Below, piece after piece: positions 9,771-17,200 of a stretch of DNA of 33,545 nt. The DNA comes from Draconibacterium sp. Lineage in GTDB: Bacteria > Bacteroidota > Bacteroidia > Bacteroidales > Prolixibacteraceae. Under the pieces are notes generated by a model. The model was not told the origin of the DNA. It made no database searches and saw nothing but the letters and a program-made list of their open reading frames with translations. Where the stretch lies: the NCBI GenBank assembly GCA_021648495.1, contig JAKIST010000003.1, positions 1 to 33,545 on the forward strand. Reading direction: 5' to 3'. Position 1 is the first letter of the stretch. The number at the start of each line of letters is the position of its first letter. Made by a program: the position numbers and the translations under genes.

Positions 9771-10853
9771 TTATCTTGCACTAATCGTATATCTTATTTT
9801 TTCAATTCCTTTTTCGCCATCCACATCAATGAATTCTGTTTTGTACATTAAAGGGGCAGCCTGGCACAAATAATCCAGCACCAATGGTAGCGTTTCATTC
9901 TCTATGGTAAAAGTAAACGGGTGGGTTAACAAATCCTCTGTATCTCTTGATATCGTAATCTCTGCATTATATCTACGTGATAAGGATTTACACACCTCCT
10001 GAAGAGCTTCATTTCGATAAATTACTTTTCCATCTTTCCAGGCAAGGTCATCCAAGACATCTTCTCTGGAGATTACCACTTTACTGGTATTTAAATTTAA
10101 TATTGCTTTATCTCCGGGTTGTAATTCAATACTTTGTCCCGATTTATCACCAATCCTGCTCAATTCTATTTTACCTTCAACCAAAACCATTTCTACACTT
10201 TCTTCGTCTTCGTAACTTTTTACATTGAATTTTGTTCCAATTACTTTAATATTTGCACCATTTGCAATTACGTGTAACGGAATATCTTCATTTCTGCTTA
10301 CTTCAAAATAGGCCTCGCCCGTTAAATAAATAGTACGTTCTTTCGAATTATACTGGTTTGAATATTTTATTTTTGTTTCGGAATTTACCCATACTTTCGT
10401 ACCATCGGGAAGTGTGAGTTTACTCTGTTTTGCTGAAGGCACATAAACTTCGAAATATTCGGGACTATTGTTTTTATTGACAATAAAATTGTGCAAAACC
10501 GAATAAAACAAAACCGAAAAAACCAATACTGCTGCAACGGAAGAACTCCTCAAAAACAATTTGGAAACCCTTAACATTACGGTTTTAGACTTTTCCCCTT
10601 TATATTTTTCCCACGTTTCTTCAAACTGGCTGTGAAGTTTCGCTTCATTTATCTCTTTTTGCAAAGTTCGGTCTTTCATTGTAACCAACCCAAGAATAAT
10701 TTTCCTTGCTTGTTCTGCAGCATACTTTGTATCAGGGTTCTTCTCTAAGTAAGCTTCCCATTTCTTTTTTTGCCGAATACAACCTGAAAGTACGTATTCA
10801 TTATAATTTTCGCTGAAAAGAAAATCGTCGATATATATATACTGTTTTTGCAT
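9771..10853 (-). CDS. FecR-family anti-sigma factor
   Basis: The track start at 11060 overlaps the sigma gene. The ATG at 10853 (MQKQYIYIDDFLFSENY) gives a 360-aa protein with the normal layout, so I chose that. Residues 1-100 form the cytoplasmic sigma-binding part. One membrane segment (SSSVAAVLVFSVLFYSVL) lies at about 103-122. The periplasmic FecR domain follows at about 138-235, with the typical SKLTLPDGTKVWVNSET and YLTGEAYFEVSRN motifs. A C-terminal STN-like DUF4974 region (about 278-357, NEALQEVCKSLSRRYNAEITI) completes it. FecR proteins hold the ECF sigma factor until the STN domain of an occupied SusC contacts the periplasmic part. The gene sits 55 bases after the sigma gene and upstream of the STN-bearing susC. 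Confidence 0.94.
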   Translation of the reverse strand: MQKQYIYIDDFLFSENYNEYVLSGCIRQKKKWEAYLEKNPDTKYAAEQARKIILGLVTMKDRTLQKEINEAKLHSQFEETWEKYKGEKSKTVMLRVSKLFLRSSSVAAVLVFSVLFYSVLHNFIVNKNNSPEYFEVYVPSAKQSKLTLPDGTKVWVNSETKIKYSNQYNSKERTIYLTGEAYFEVSRNEDIPLHVIANGANIKVIGTKFNVKSYEDEESVEMVLVEGKIELSRIGDKSGQSIELQPGDKAILNLNTSKVVISREDVLDDLAWKDGKVIYRNEALQEVCKSLSRRYNAEITISRDTEDLLTHPFTFTIENETLPLVLDYLCQAAPLMYKTEFIDVDGEKGIEKIRYTISAR

Positions 10854-10908
10854 TAACTCAATTTCTACTGCTGAAATGCAATAATTTTTAAAATGTACTA
10901 ATGAGTTT

Positions 10909-11532
10909 TTAATTATTACTGTTATATTTTTTGAAAAGTTGAAACAACACCACCATTTTCCCTTTTGGCAAATCTTTTTCAAAGTCGATACGAATATTGC
11001 GCAAGGCATTACACAAAGTGTTTCTAACAGTTTGGTATGATATTCCAAGCACCTCTGCAATTTCTTTGTTGTTTAATCCAGAGAAATATTTCATGTAAAC
11101 AATCTCTTTTTGCCTCGCACCTAAATTATTTACTGACATGAATAATGCTTTTAGTGTTTTATTTTGTTCTTCCTTTTCTCCGTAATTGGGGTCAACACCA
11201 TCGTCGAAATGAAATGCAGGATTTGTCGGATCAAAAAGATAGGTAACTTTATATTCTTTTGCGTTTAATGCCTTAAACAAACTTCTACGAATAGAACTGA
11301 ACAGATACAAACGAATATTATCTGTGTCACTTAAACGGTCTTTGCGAACTAAAATATTTATAAAAAGATCTTGAATAAGGTCTTCAACCAAACAAGTGTC
11401 AGTAGTAAATTTTCGGCAATAATTGTACAAAAATCGGTAATGGCCGAAATATATTTCCTGAAAAGCAGCTTTGTTCCCTTTCCGAAAACTTTGCCAAATT
11501 CTCAGGTCGCTTTTTTTCTTCGCCTGTCCCAT
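10909..11532 (-). CDS. ECF RNA polymerase sigma factor (Bacteroidota FecI-like family)
   Basis: The 207-aa protein has a sigma-70 region 2 at about 25-95 (FQEIYFGHYRFLYNYCRKFT, then LVEDLIQDLFINIL) and a region 4 helix-turn-helix at about 130-190 (LGARQKEIVYMKYFSGLNNKEIAEVLGISYQTVRNTLCNALRNI). These are the standard regions for -10 and -35 recognition in ECF sigma factors. It is followed by a FecR gene and then susC, the usual sigma-antisigma-SusC layout, so it most likely drives the downstream susC-to-sulfatase operon. The lysine- and asparagine-rich C-terminal tail after region 4 is unremarkable. Confidence 0.94.
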   Translation of the reverse strand: MGQAKKKSDLRIWQSFRKGNKAAFQEIYFGHYRFLYNYCRKFTTDTCLVEDLIQDLFINILVRKDRLSDTDNIRLYLFSSIRRSLFKALNAKEYKVTYLFDPTNPAFHFDDGVDPNYGEKEEQNKTLKALFMSVNNLGARQKEIVYMKYFSGLNNKEIAEVLGISYQTVRNTLCNALRNIRIDFEKDLPKGKMVVLFQLFKKYNSNN

Positions 11533-11640
11533 TAGTTAGATTTATTTACATAGAATGCAATAGATTTGATTTTGTACCATCCAAAAAAAAAAATAAAATA
11601 GTTGAATAGTAAATATCTGCAAAATGTTATTGCCGATATT

Positions 11641-11724
11641 GAACCCTTATGAGGGTTCTTTTTATTTGTATCACATTTCCGTATGTTGCACATACGGCTA
11701 TTATTGTTTCACCCTTTCAGGGTG
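11641..11724. terminator. Three tandem hairpins between rhamnosidase and sigma genes
   Basis: The 214-base gap downstream of the rhamnosidase holds three perfect short palindromes: GAACCCTTATGAGGGTTC (11641-11658), CCGTATGTTGCACATACGG (11679-11697) and CACCCTTTCAGGGTG (11710-11724). On the minus strand they follow the rhamnosidase stop codon in series, so they probably form its 3' end or stabilise its mRNA. No long minus-strand U-tract directly follows the last one, so an intrinsic terminator is likely but not certain. Confidence 0.5.
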
Positions 11725-11747
11725 TGTGAATCTGTAGTAATAATTCG

Positions 11748-14489
11748 TTACTCCACCTCAAACAAATACTTACCACTGCCCACACTAAATATTTTATAGC
11801 CATCTGCTTTGCCGACATCTTTTATAAATCCTGAACCTGATGCAGGTTTTCCACTTTCAAAAACTTTCTGGTTTTGTTTTGCAGGAACATAAACCGTTGC
11901 GCGGCTTCCAACAGGGATTGTAACTTCCATCGAAAACTTGTTGTTCTCGTTTTTCCAATAAATTCCTGCTTCGCCATACGAAGTGTTGTTGTGGTATTTT
12001 ACAAACGAAATATCGTCAACGGGTTGTGGGCGGAAAATAATATGACGATATCCCGGCTCTTCAAAATCGGTATCCATGCCGGCCAGTTTACGGTAATACC
12101 AAACTAGCCCGCCGCCAAACATGGGATGGTTGTGCGAACCTTCGGTGTCCCATCTTTCCCATGTTGTAGTTGCACCCAATTCTAACCAGCGACCATAACC
12201 CGGCTCATCTTTTTTGTTCATAGCTTCGTAGGCCAAATTGTGCATCCCATTTTCGGATAATACTTCAAAGAAAAACTGGGTACCAAAAATTCCGGTATCT
12301 AAATGTCCGCCGTTGGCTTTTATATTCTCTTTTAAAGCCTTAACAACCTTTTTATATTGATTTTTTGGAACACCCATTTTAAGGGCAAAAATATTACTTC
12401 CGGCAACTCCGTAACTTCCTTTATCAGCATTGTAGAACCTTTTTTGGAATGCCTTTTTTGTTGATTCTGCCAGTTCCACATATTTTGCGGCTTCATTAGT
12501 TTTACCCAAAGCGATTGCCGATTTTGCAGTTAAATCGGCACATCGCCAAAAATAGAAAGTGTGTACCAGATTGTCGGCAGGCAGTTCTCCGGGAGTAACC
12601 CACTCGCCCAAATTAAACCATTTTAAAATTTTGCCATCTTCGCCTCTGCGTTTCGAAAACATAACCCCATCGTCGTCAACCCAGGTTTGCATGTACCGAA
12701 TATAATCTTTCATTGCAGCGTACGAATCTTCCAGAATATCTACCGCACCGTATTGCCGGTAAAACTCCCAGGGAATGATACAAATGGCCGCTCCCCAAGC
12801 AACTCCACCGCCGCTGCCCGGTTGCCACGGTGCTGCATTCGGAACATATCCGGTTTCAATATTTTGTGCCCCGATGATATCGTGAATCCATTTATGATAA
12901 AAACTTTGTGCATCGAAATTGTGCATAACGGTAACACACGCAACCTGCCCATCACCAGTGTAAGGTGAGCGTTCGCGGTGCGGGCAATCACTGGCAATTC
13001 CACCGTGCATATTGTCGGTTTGGCTCCGTTTCCAAATTTTATTTATCTGGTTAAAAAGTGGGTTTGAAGTTTCAAAAGTGGCCGATTCTTCCACATACGT
13101 ATTTACTACTTCAGCGGTAATTTGCTCAGGCTTCAATTCGCCAGGCCAATTTACAATTTCAACTTCCCTGAAAACAAACCAGTTAAAACGTGCGGCATAA
13201 CTTTCTTTTCCTTTCCCGTTAAAAATATAAGAATTGTCGCCCGAAAAATTGTTGCTCAAATATTTAATTTCAATTTTATGACCTTTCGGACCTTCAATAT
13301 TGCTCAGTTTTACCCAGCCTGAAACTTCAATTCCAAAATCGACCTTATAATTTCCGTTGTACATTTTTTCAATCCGGATGGGTTTTAACCGTTCTACCAC
13401 TTTATCGGGATTTGCTGTTTGCGCGACCAATTTTCCTTCGGGAGCTTTTCTGATTGCTACTTTTTCCCAGACCGAATCATTAAATCCCGCAGTGCACCAA
13501 CCAGGTTGTTCCAAACGTGCATCGTAATGTTCGCCGTAATAAACCATATCAAATAATATCGGGCTTTTCGAGGCTTTCCAGGTTTGATCGCTGACAATTA
13601 CATCCTCTGTTCCATCGGAATAAGTAATATGGATTTGTGCCAGGAATCGAGGTGTTCCATAACCCAAATCCCAATGTTTTGCCGGATTGTAAAAGCCATT
13701 CCCCAAAATACTTCCGATTACATTTTTACCTTTTTGTAATTTTTCTTTTAAATTGTATGCAAGGTACATCACTCTATATTCGCGAAAATTATCGGGAAGA
13801 GGAATACCTTGTTCTATCAAACCCGGGCGTTTCCCGTAATTTGTTTGATTGGGCACCAAAACATCGTCGCCTACTTTTTCACCATTCAAATACAATTCAA
13901 AATATCCCAACCCAGTAACAAAGGCCACGGCAGATTTAATTTCTTTTTCAACTTTAAATTCTTTTCTAAACATTGGTGATGGAGGTGGCAGTTCTTTAGG
14001 TAATCCGGTATTTGGGTTTATTTGTTTCGAAAGCGTTTCCTCTCCTTGCCAGGGCGCACCAATCCAGGTTGCTTTCCAATCAACTTCTTCGAGTAATCCC
14101 ATTCGCCAAAAAGCGGGTTCGCTCCATTCCGAAACCTCTCCATTTATATCCCAAACCCGAACCTGCCACCAACATTCCTGCCTGGAATTTAATTTTATAC
14201 CATCGTATTTTACACGAGTTGATTGATTGCTCTCAACCTTTTCACTGTCCCACAAATCAGGTTTTTCCAGTTGTTCTTTTGAACTCGCCACACGAACTTG
14301 CCAGGCGGTTTGTGCTTGACCGCGTTCGTTTTTTTCTGCAATATTAATCCAAGCCAAACGCGGGTGAAGTACATCGACTACGGAAGGATTTTGTAAATAC
14401 TCGCAGCTTAATTGCGTGGGTTTTATTTTCGCAGCTGAATAATTGAAAAAGGTAAATACCAAAAAAGAAAATAGAAATAATTGTTTCAT
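11748..14489 (-). CDS. Secreted alpha-L-rhamnosidase (GH78)
   Basis: The 913-aa protein starts with a signal peptide (residues 1-20) and has the modular layout of bacterial GH78 enzymes: N-terminal fibronectin-like and beta-sandwich domains (to about 460), an (alpha/alpha)6 catalytic barrel and a C-terminal beta-sandwich. DCPHRERSPYTGDGQ at 501-515 is the catalytic loop; Asp501, Glu506 and Asp513 have the spacing I recall for Bacillus RhaB, with Glu506 in the general-acid position. TTWERWDTEG supplies the base candidate Glu778. The enzyme releases terminal alpha-L-rhamnose from glycans or glycosides in the periplasm or at the surface. It lies upstream of the sigma gene on the same strand, separated by 215 bases of hairpins, so it is probably its own transcription unit within the same glycan locus. 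The SPY in place of the commoner LGY after RER is a mild departure. Confidence 0.9.
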   Translation of the reverse strand: MKQLFLFSFLVFTFFNYSAAKIKPTQLSCEYLQNPSVVDVLHPRLAWINIAEKNERGQAQTAWQVRVASSKEQLEKPDLWDSEKVESNQSTRVKYDGIKLNSRQECWWQVRVWDINGEVSEWSEPAFWRMGLLEEVDWKATWIGAPWQGEETLSKQINPNTGLPKELPPPSPMFRKEFKVEKEIKSAVAFVTGLGYFELYLNGEKVGDDVLVPNQTNYGKRPGLIEQGIPLPDNFREYRVMYLAYNLKEKLQKGKNVIGSILGNGFYNPAKHWDLGYGTPRFLAQIHITYSDGTEDVIVSDQTWKASKSPILFDMVYYGEHYDARLEQPGWCTAGFNDSVWEKVAIRKAPEGKLVAQTANPDKVVERLKPIRIEKMYNGNYKVDFGIEVSGWVKLSNIEGPKGHKIEIKYLSNNFSGDNSYIFNGKGKESYAARFNWFVFREVEIVNWPGELKPEQITAEVVNTYVEESATFETSNPLFNQINKIWKRSQTDNMHGGIASDCPHRERSPYTGDGQVACVTVMHNFDAQSFYHKWIHDIIGAQNIETGYVPNAAPWQPGSGGGVAWGAAICIIPWEFYRQYGAVDILEDSYAAMKDYIRYMQTWVDDDGVMFSKRRGEDGKILKWFNLGEWVTPGELPADNLVHTFYFWRCADLTAKSAIALGKTNEAAKYVELAESTKKAFQKRFYNADKGSYGVAGSNIFALKMGVPKNQYKKVVKALKENIKANGGHLDTGIFGTQFFFEVLSENGMHNLAYEAMNKKDEPGYGRWLELGATTTWERWDTEGSHNHPMFGGGLVWYYRKLAGMDTDFEEPGYRHIIFRPQPVDDISFVKYHNNTSYGEAGIYWKNENNKFSMEVTIPVGSRATVYVPAKQNQKVFESGKPASGSGFIKDVGKADGYKIFSVGSGKYLFEVE

Positions 14490-14669
14490 TTTTAAAAGAT
14501 TAGCGAACTGATTAAATAACTACATTCAAAAGTACTAAAATTGCGTGGTAAACTAAATGAATATATTTTTCTGTTCATTGTTGTCCGGTAAAGATGAGAA
14601 TATTGAAACAGATTGCTTCACTGCATCCGTAATTACTTAAAACTAAAGTTTTTATGATTTGAGACGCCC

Positions 14670-14780
14670 GTCATTGCGAGAGTTTACCCAATTTTTATTG
14701 GGCATAATGAGTAAATGACAGGGAGATGCCGAAATGAATTCGGTATGACGTTCTAATAAATATTTTGTATAGAACGTCAT
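14670..14780 (+). repeat. Composite dispersed repeat, copy 2
   Basis: GTCATTGCGAG...TTTTTATTGGGCATAATGAGTAAATGACAG (14670-14721) is followed by GATGCCGAAATGAATTCGGTATGACGTTCTAA and then ...TAGAACGTCAT (to 14780). The block closely parallels 14866-14952 on the same strand and 9631-9762 on the other strand. Confidence 0.7.
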
Positions 14781-14865
14781 CCCCCGCATTGCGATCCCTT
14801 TGGGAGAACTCGTTTCGGGAACTTTAAATAATAATATACTGTATAAATCAACATGTTACGTAAAT

Positions 14866-15260
14866 CTGTCATTGCGAGGATTCACTCAATTTTATTGAGC
14901 ATAATGAGGAGATGACAGAAAGATGCCGAAATGAATTCGGCATGACGTTCTAACGGAACTTACTTGGGACTTTCCTTATTTTACAGGCATTCGCGCCGAA
15001 AAAGTTACTTTTGTAGCAACAGAAAAAATAAGCACAACATACTGATTGACTGACCATTAGCACTTTTGTTGCAAATTAGACTATTTTTTTGAAATAAAAT
15101 TTGTAACATTGTTAAAAGTCATAAAACCAACTATTTGCAATTTGTAGCAACAGATTGCTAAATTTTTATTGAGCTAACCCCTGATAACATTCATTTTCTT
15201 CAAGTAAGTTCCGTTCTAAGGGAGATTGTCAATTAGAACGTCACCCTGAACTTGTTTCAG
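14866..15260 (+). repeat. Composite dispersed repeat, copy 3, interrupted by a 262-bp insertion
   Basis: The left part (14866-14952) runs CTGTCATTGCGAGG...TTTATTGAGCATAATGAG...GATGACAG, then GATGCCGAAATGAATTCGGCATGACGTTCTA. The right part (15215-15260) continues TCTAAGGGAGATTGTCAATTAGAACGTCACCCTG and CCTGAACTTGTTTCAGG. Joined after removal of one TCTA, they match the continuous copy at 9631-9762 read on the minus strand. Confidence 0.75.
14953..15214. mobile_element. Putative 262-bp MITE-like element with 14-bp TIRs and TCTA duplication
   Basis: The ends are perfect inverted 14-mers, ACGGAACTTACTTG (14953-14966) and CAAGTAAGTTCCGT (15201-15214). They are flanked on both sides by TCTA (14949-14952 and 15215-15218), as expected for a 4-bp target duplication. 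The element sits inside a composite repeat whose uninterrupted form is visible at 9631-9762. It has no ORF of note. Inside, TTTGTAGCAACAGA occurs twice in direct orientation (15010-15023 and 15141-15154), with related TTGTTGCAAA and TTGTAACATTG motifs between. The most economical reading is a non-autonomous transposon moved by a transposase encoded elsewhere. Confidence 0.72.
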
Positions 15261-15412
15261 GGTCTTTGAGAAAATTGCAGATAATCAAAGTGTTACAAAA
15301 ATCTGTCATTGCAAGTGTAACGAAGCAATCTCAAAACTTTTACCGGAAACTAATGATTTCTATTCCTTCCCGTAGTACCTGAATTTGGGAACAAACTTAT
15401 AACAACCGAACT

Positions 15413-15443
15413 TATGACTTTCTATTATTACTTCTTACATTTG
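15413..15443 (+). promoter_or_regulatory. Candidate Bacteroidota-type promoter of kdsA
   Basis: TACATTTG (15436-15443) matches the Bacteroidota -7 consensus TAnnTTTG exactly. At the expected 19-base spacing upstream lies TATG (15413-15416), a 3-of-4 match to the -33 TTTG box. Transcription would begin close to 15450, leaving a leader of about 15 bases before the ATG at 15465. Confidence 0.45.
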
Positions 15444-15464
15444 TTTGAAATTTAAAATTCAGGA

Positions 15465-16283
15465 ATGATTCCACAAATTGATAAATTAAAATATAAAGAT
15501 TCAGGAAACTTTTTTCTGTTGGCAGGACCGTGTGCAATAGAGGGTGAAAAAATGGCGATGGAAATTGCTGAAAAGATTGTTGCGATTTCTGAACGATTAA
15601 AAATCCCGTATATTTTTAAAGGTTCGTATCGAAAAGCCAATCGCTCGCGATTAGATTCGTTTACAGGAATTGGTGATGAAAAGGCTTTGAAAATTTTACG
15701 AAAAGTTGGGGAAGCTTTTAACATTCCAACGGTTACTGATATTCATACGGCGGAGGAAGCCGCAATTGCTGCAGAGTTTGTAGATGTTTTGCAAATACCC
15801 GCATTCTTGTGTCGACAGACCGATATTTTAGTTGCGGCTGCTAAAACCGGGAAAATGGTGAACATTAAAAAAGGTCAATTCCTTTCTGCACAGGCCATGC
15901 AATTTGCAGTATCAAAAGTGAAAGAAAGTGGCAACTTAAATGTAATGCTGACCGAACGCGGAACCACATTTGGATATCAGGATTTGGTAATTGATTATCG
16001 CGGAATACCGGAAATGCAAAAGATGGAAGTACCGGTAATTTTAGATATCACACATTCGTTGCAGCAACCTAACCAAGCGAGCGGTGTTACGGGCGGCAAA
16101 CCCGAATTAATTGAAACCGTTGCCCGTGCGGGAATTGCTGTTGCTGTGGATGGCATTTTTATTGAAACGCATCCAAATCCGGCAATCGCAAAATCGGATG
16201 GGGCAAATATGTTGCGCTTGGATATACTGGAAGAATTATTGGAGAAACTTGTTCAAATTAGACAAGCGATAAATAAATTTTAG
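15465..16283 (+). CDS. kdsA: 3-deoxy-D-manno-octulosonate 8-phosphate synthase
   Basis: The 272-aa protein condenses phosphoenolpyruvate with arabinose 5-phosphate to make Kdo-8-phosphate, the first committed step of the Kdo sugar of LPS. Recognisable blocks are FLLAGPCAIEGE (18-29), KGSYRKANRSR, TDIHTAEEAA, LQIPAFLCRQTDIL, NIKKGQFL, MLTERGTTFGY, ILDITHSLQQP, and DGIFIETHPNP near the end. The Cys in AGPCAIE (Cys23) marks the metal-dependent class; metal-independent enzymes such as that of E. coli have Asn there. Length is usual. The gene stands alone on the plus strand, with AGGA just before the ATG and a Bacteroidota-type promoter box about 25 bases upstream. Confidence 0.96.
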   Translation: MIPQIDKLKYKDSGNFFLLAGPCAIEGEKMAMEIAEKIVAISERLKIPYIFKGSYRKANRSRLDSFTGIGDEKALKILRKVGEAFNIPTVTDIHTAEEAAIAAEFVDVLQIPAFLCRQTDILVAAAKTGKMVNIKKGQFLSAQAMQFAVSKVKESGNLNVMLTERGTTFGYQDLVIDYRGIPEMQKMEVPVILDITHSLQQPNQASGVTGGKPELIETVARAGIAVAVDGIFIETHPNPAIAKSDGANMLRLDILEELLEKLVQIRQAINKF

Positions 16284-16570
16284 AAATAGTAATTAGTAAA
16301 ATGAAACCAGAGGTTTCGCATATTTATAGAAATTAATTGAGTTAATAATATTCGACACCGGCTATAGTCGAATTTTATGATAATTATATCTATCTATCCT
16401 GATTAATTCATAAGTTTTCGTTATGAAAAGGCAAAATGCAAAGAGTAAAGGTGAGCGCAAATTTCCGACTCGCAGGAATAGCCTTAGCTATTTCGAGAAT
16501 CGGAAAATGAGCATCGCCTTTAATCACAGTAGTTTGGCTTTGCAATAGAATAATTCATGAATTATTCAGG
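16284..16570. other. Non-coding gap after kdsA, mostly a large palindrome
   Basis: No gene is seen between the kdsA stop and the (restored) stop of the convergent beta-barrel gene. The right-hand 173 bases form a large imperfect inverted repeat (listed separately). The first 110 bases show nothing recognisable. Confidence 0.55.
16398..16570. repeat. Large imperfect inverted repeat abutting the barrel-gene stop codon
   Basis: The outer arms are CCTGATTAATTCAT (16398-16411) and TTCATGAATTATTCAGG (to 16570). The inner arms pair GGTGAGCGCAAATTTCCGACTCG with the reverse of CGAGAATCGGAAAATGAGCATCGCC. The centre is GAATAGCCTTAGCTATTTC near 16476-16494. The whole 173 bases could fold into one long hairpin with bulges. 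The AATAGC...GCTATTT core recurs in the gaps at 25482-25578 and 29864-29970. It lies between two convergent genes, so a bidirectional 3'-end structure is a reasonable role. Confidence 0.6.
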
Positions 16571-17072
16571 TTATAACCCGAACATAATTTTTATACCAAA
16601 TCGAAGATACGAACCGTTGCTAACTGTGTATTTTAATTCAGGGGGCAATAGTCAAACTCTCTCCAGCAGGAATGGATAGTCCAAGCCCCAAATTTACACC
16701 TGCATTTGAGCCTGTTGCCGAACTGCTAAAATCACCATATTCTCCAAAATCTGCATCAATTTTAACTTTGTAAAAAGTCATGTTTAAACCTCCGATGGCG
16801 TACAAGCCACCAATGTTTTCAATTTCGGTAAGTTGGTAATTGGCATCTAAATCCAAGGCCGACCAGTTTACATAATTCTTTTTAAGGAAATAGGTAAATG
16901 CGGGGGCAGCACTCCATTTTTCATTAATTTCGTACTTGCCGTTTACACTAAAACCTACGTTGCTAATGTTGGTTCCATAAACAACACCACCGCCGGCACT
17001 CATTTGTGCACTTGCTTCGGTTACTGCAAAAAAGAGAATAGCTACAAAAAGTGTTTTAAATAAATTTTTCAT
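16571..17072 (-). CDS. Outer-membrane beta-barrel protein, C-terminus frameshifted in a C5 run
   Basis: As sequenced the frame stops at 16638 after 144 aa (LTIAP, then TGA). It has a signal peptide (residues 1-22, ending ASAQ), then GGGVVYGTNISNVGFSVNGKYEI and alternating strands like small OmpA/OprF-type porins, ending abruptly in mid-strand. The break lies in a run of five C (five G at 16641-16645 on the plus strand). Dropping one C continues the frame as PELKYTVSNGSYLRFGIKIMFGL and TAA at 16571-16573, an expected barrel C-terminus, for 166 aa in total. So the intact protein was almost certainly 166 aa; a sequencing error, a real mutation or phase variation could explain the shift. It is the last gene of a minus-strand run of envelope proteins. 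Function beyond an eight-stranded-type barrel is unknown. Confidence 0.75.
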
Positions 17073-17200
17073 AATGAAATTTTAAATTATTAATTAATAT
17101 TCGAGATTATTTGTTTTTTATTTTTGTGCGTATAAAAAATCAAAGTTTAATTTTTTGTCAAAAAATTAAAGTGTTTTAAAAATTAGTTTTCAACCATTTG

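Larger units (their letters stand above)
14490..15464. other. 975-bp non-coding gap made largely of dispersed repeats
   Basis: No gene is supported here. The gap between the rhamnosidase and kdsA start codons (divergent genes) holds two copies of the GTCATTGCGAG...AATGACAG module, hairpins such as GCCGAAATGAATTCGGC and CCTGAACTTGTTTCAGG, a 262-bp transposon-like element (listed separately), and near 15305-15333 a TCATTGCAAGTGTAACGAAGCAATCTC block that resembles a widely dispersed bacterial repeat. Promoters for both flanking genes must lie at the ends. Confidence 0.6.

Noticed and set aside
10854-11060. N-terminal extension of the FecR protein overlapping the sigma gene
   Set aside because: The extra 69 residues are out-of-frame sigma sequence; the ATG at 10853 gives the normal FecR layout.
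14012-14347. Plus-strand ORFs of 111 and 125 aa opposite the rhamnosidase
   Set aside because: They are antisense shadows of a well-supported GH78 gene and show no domain features.
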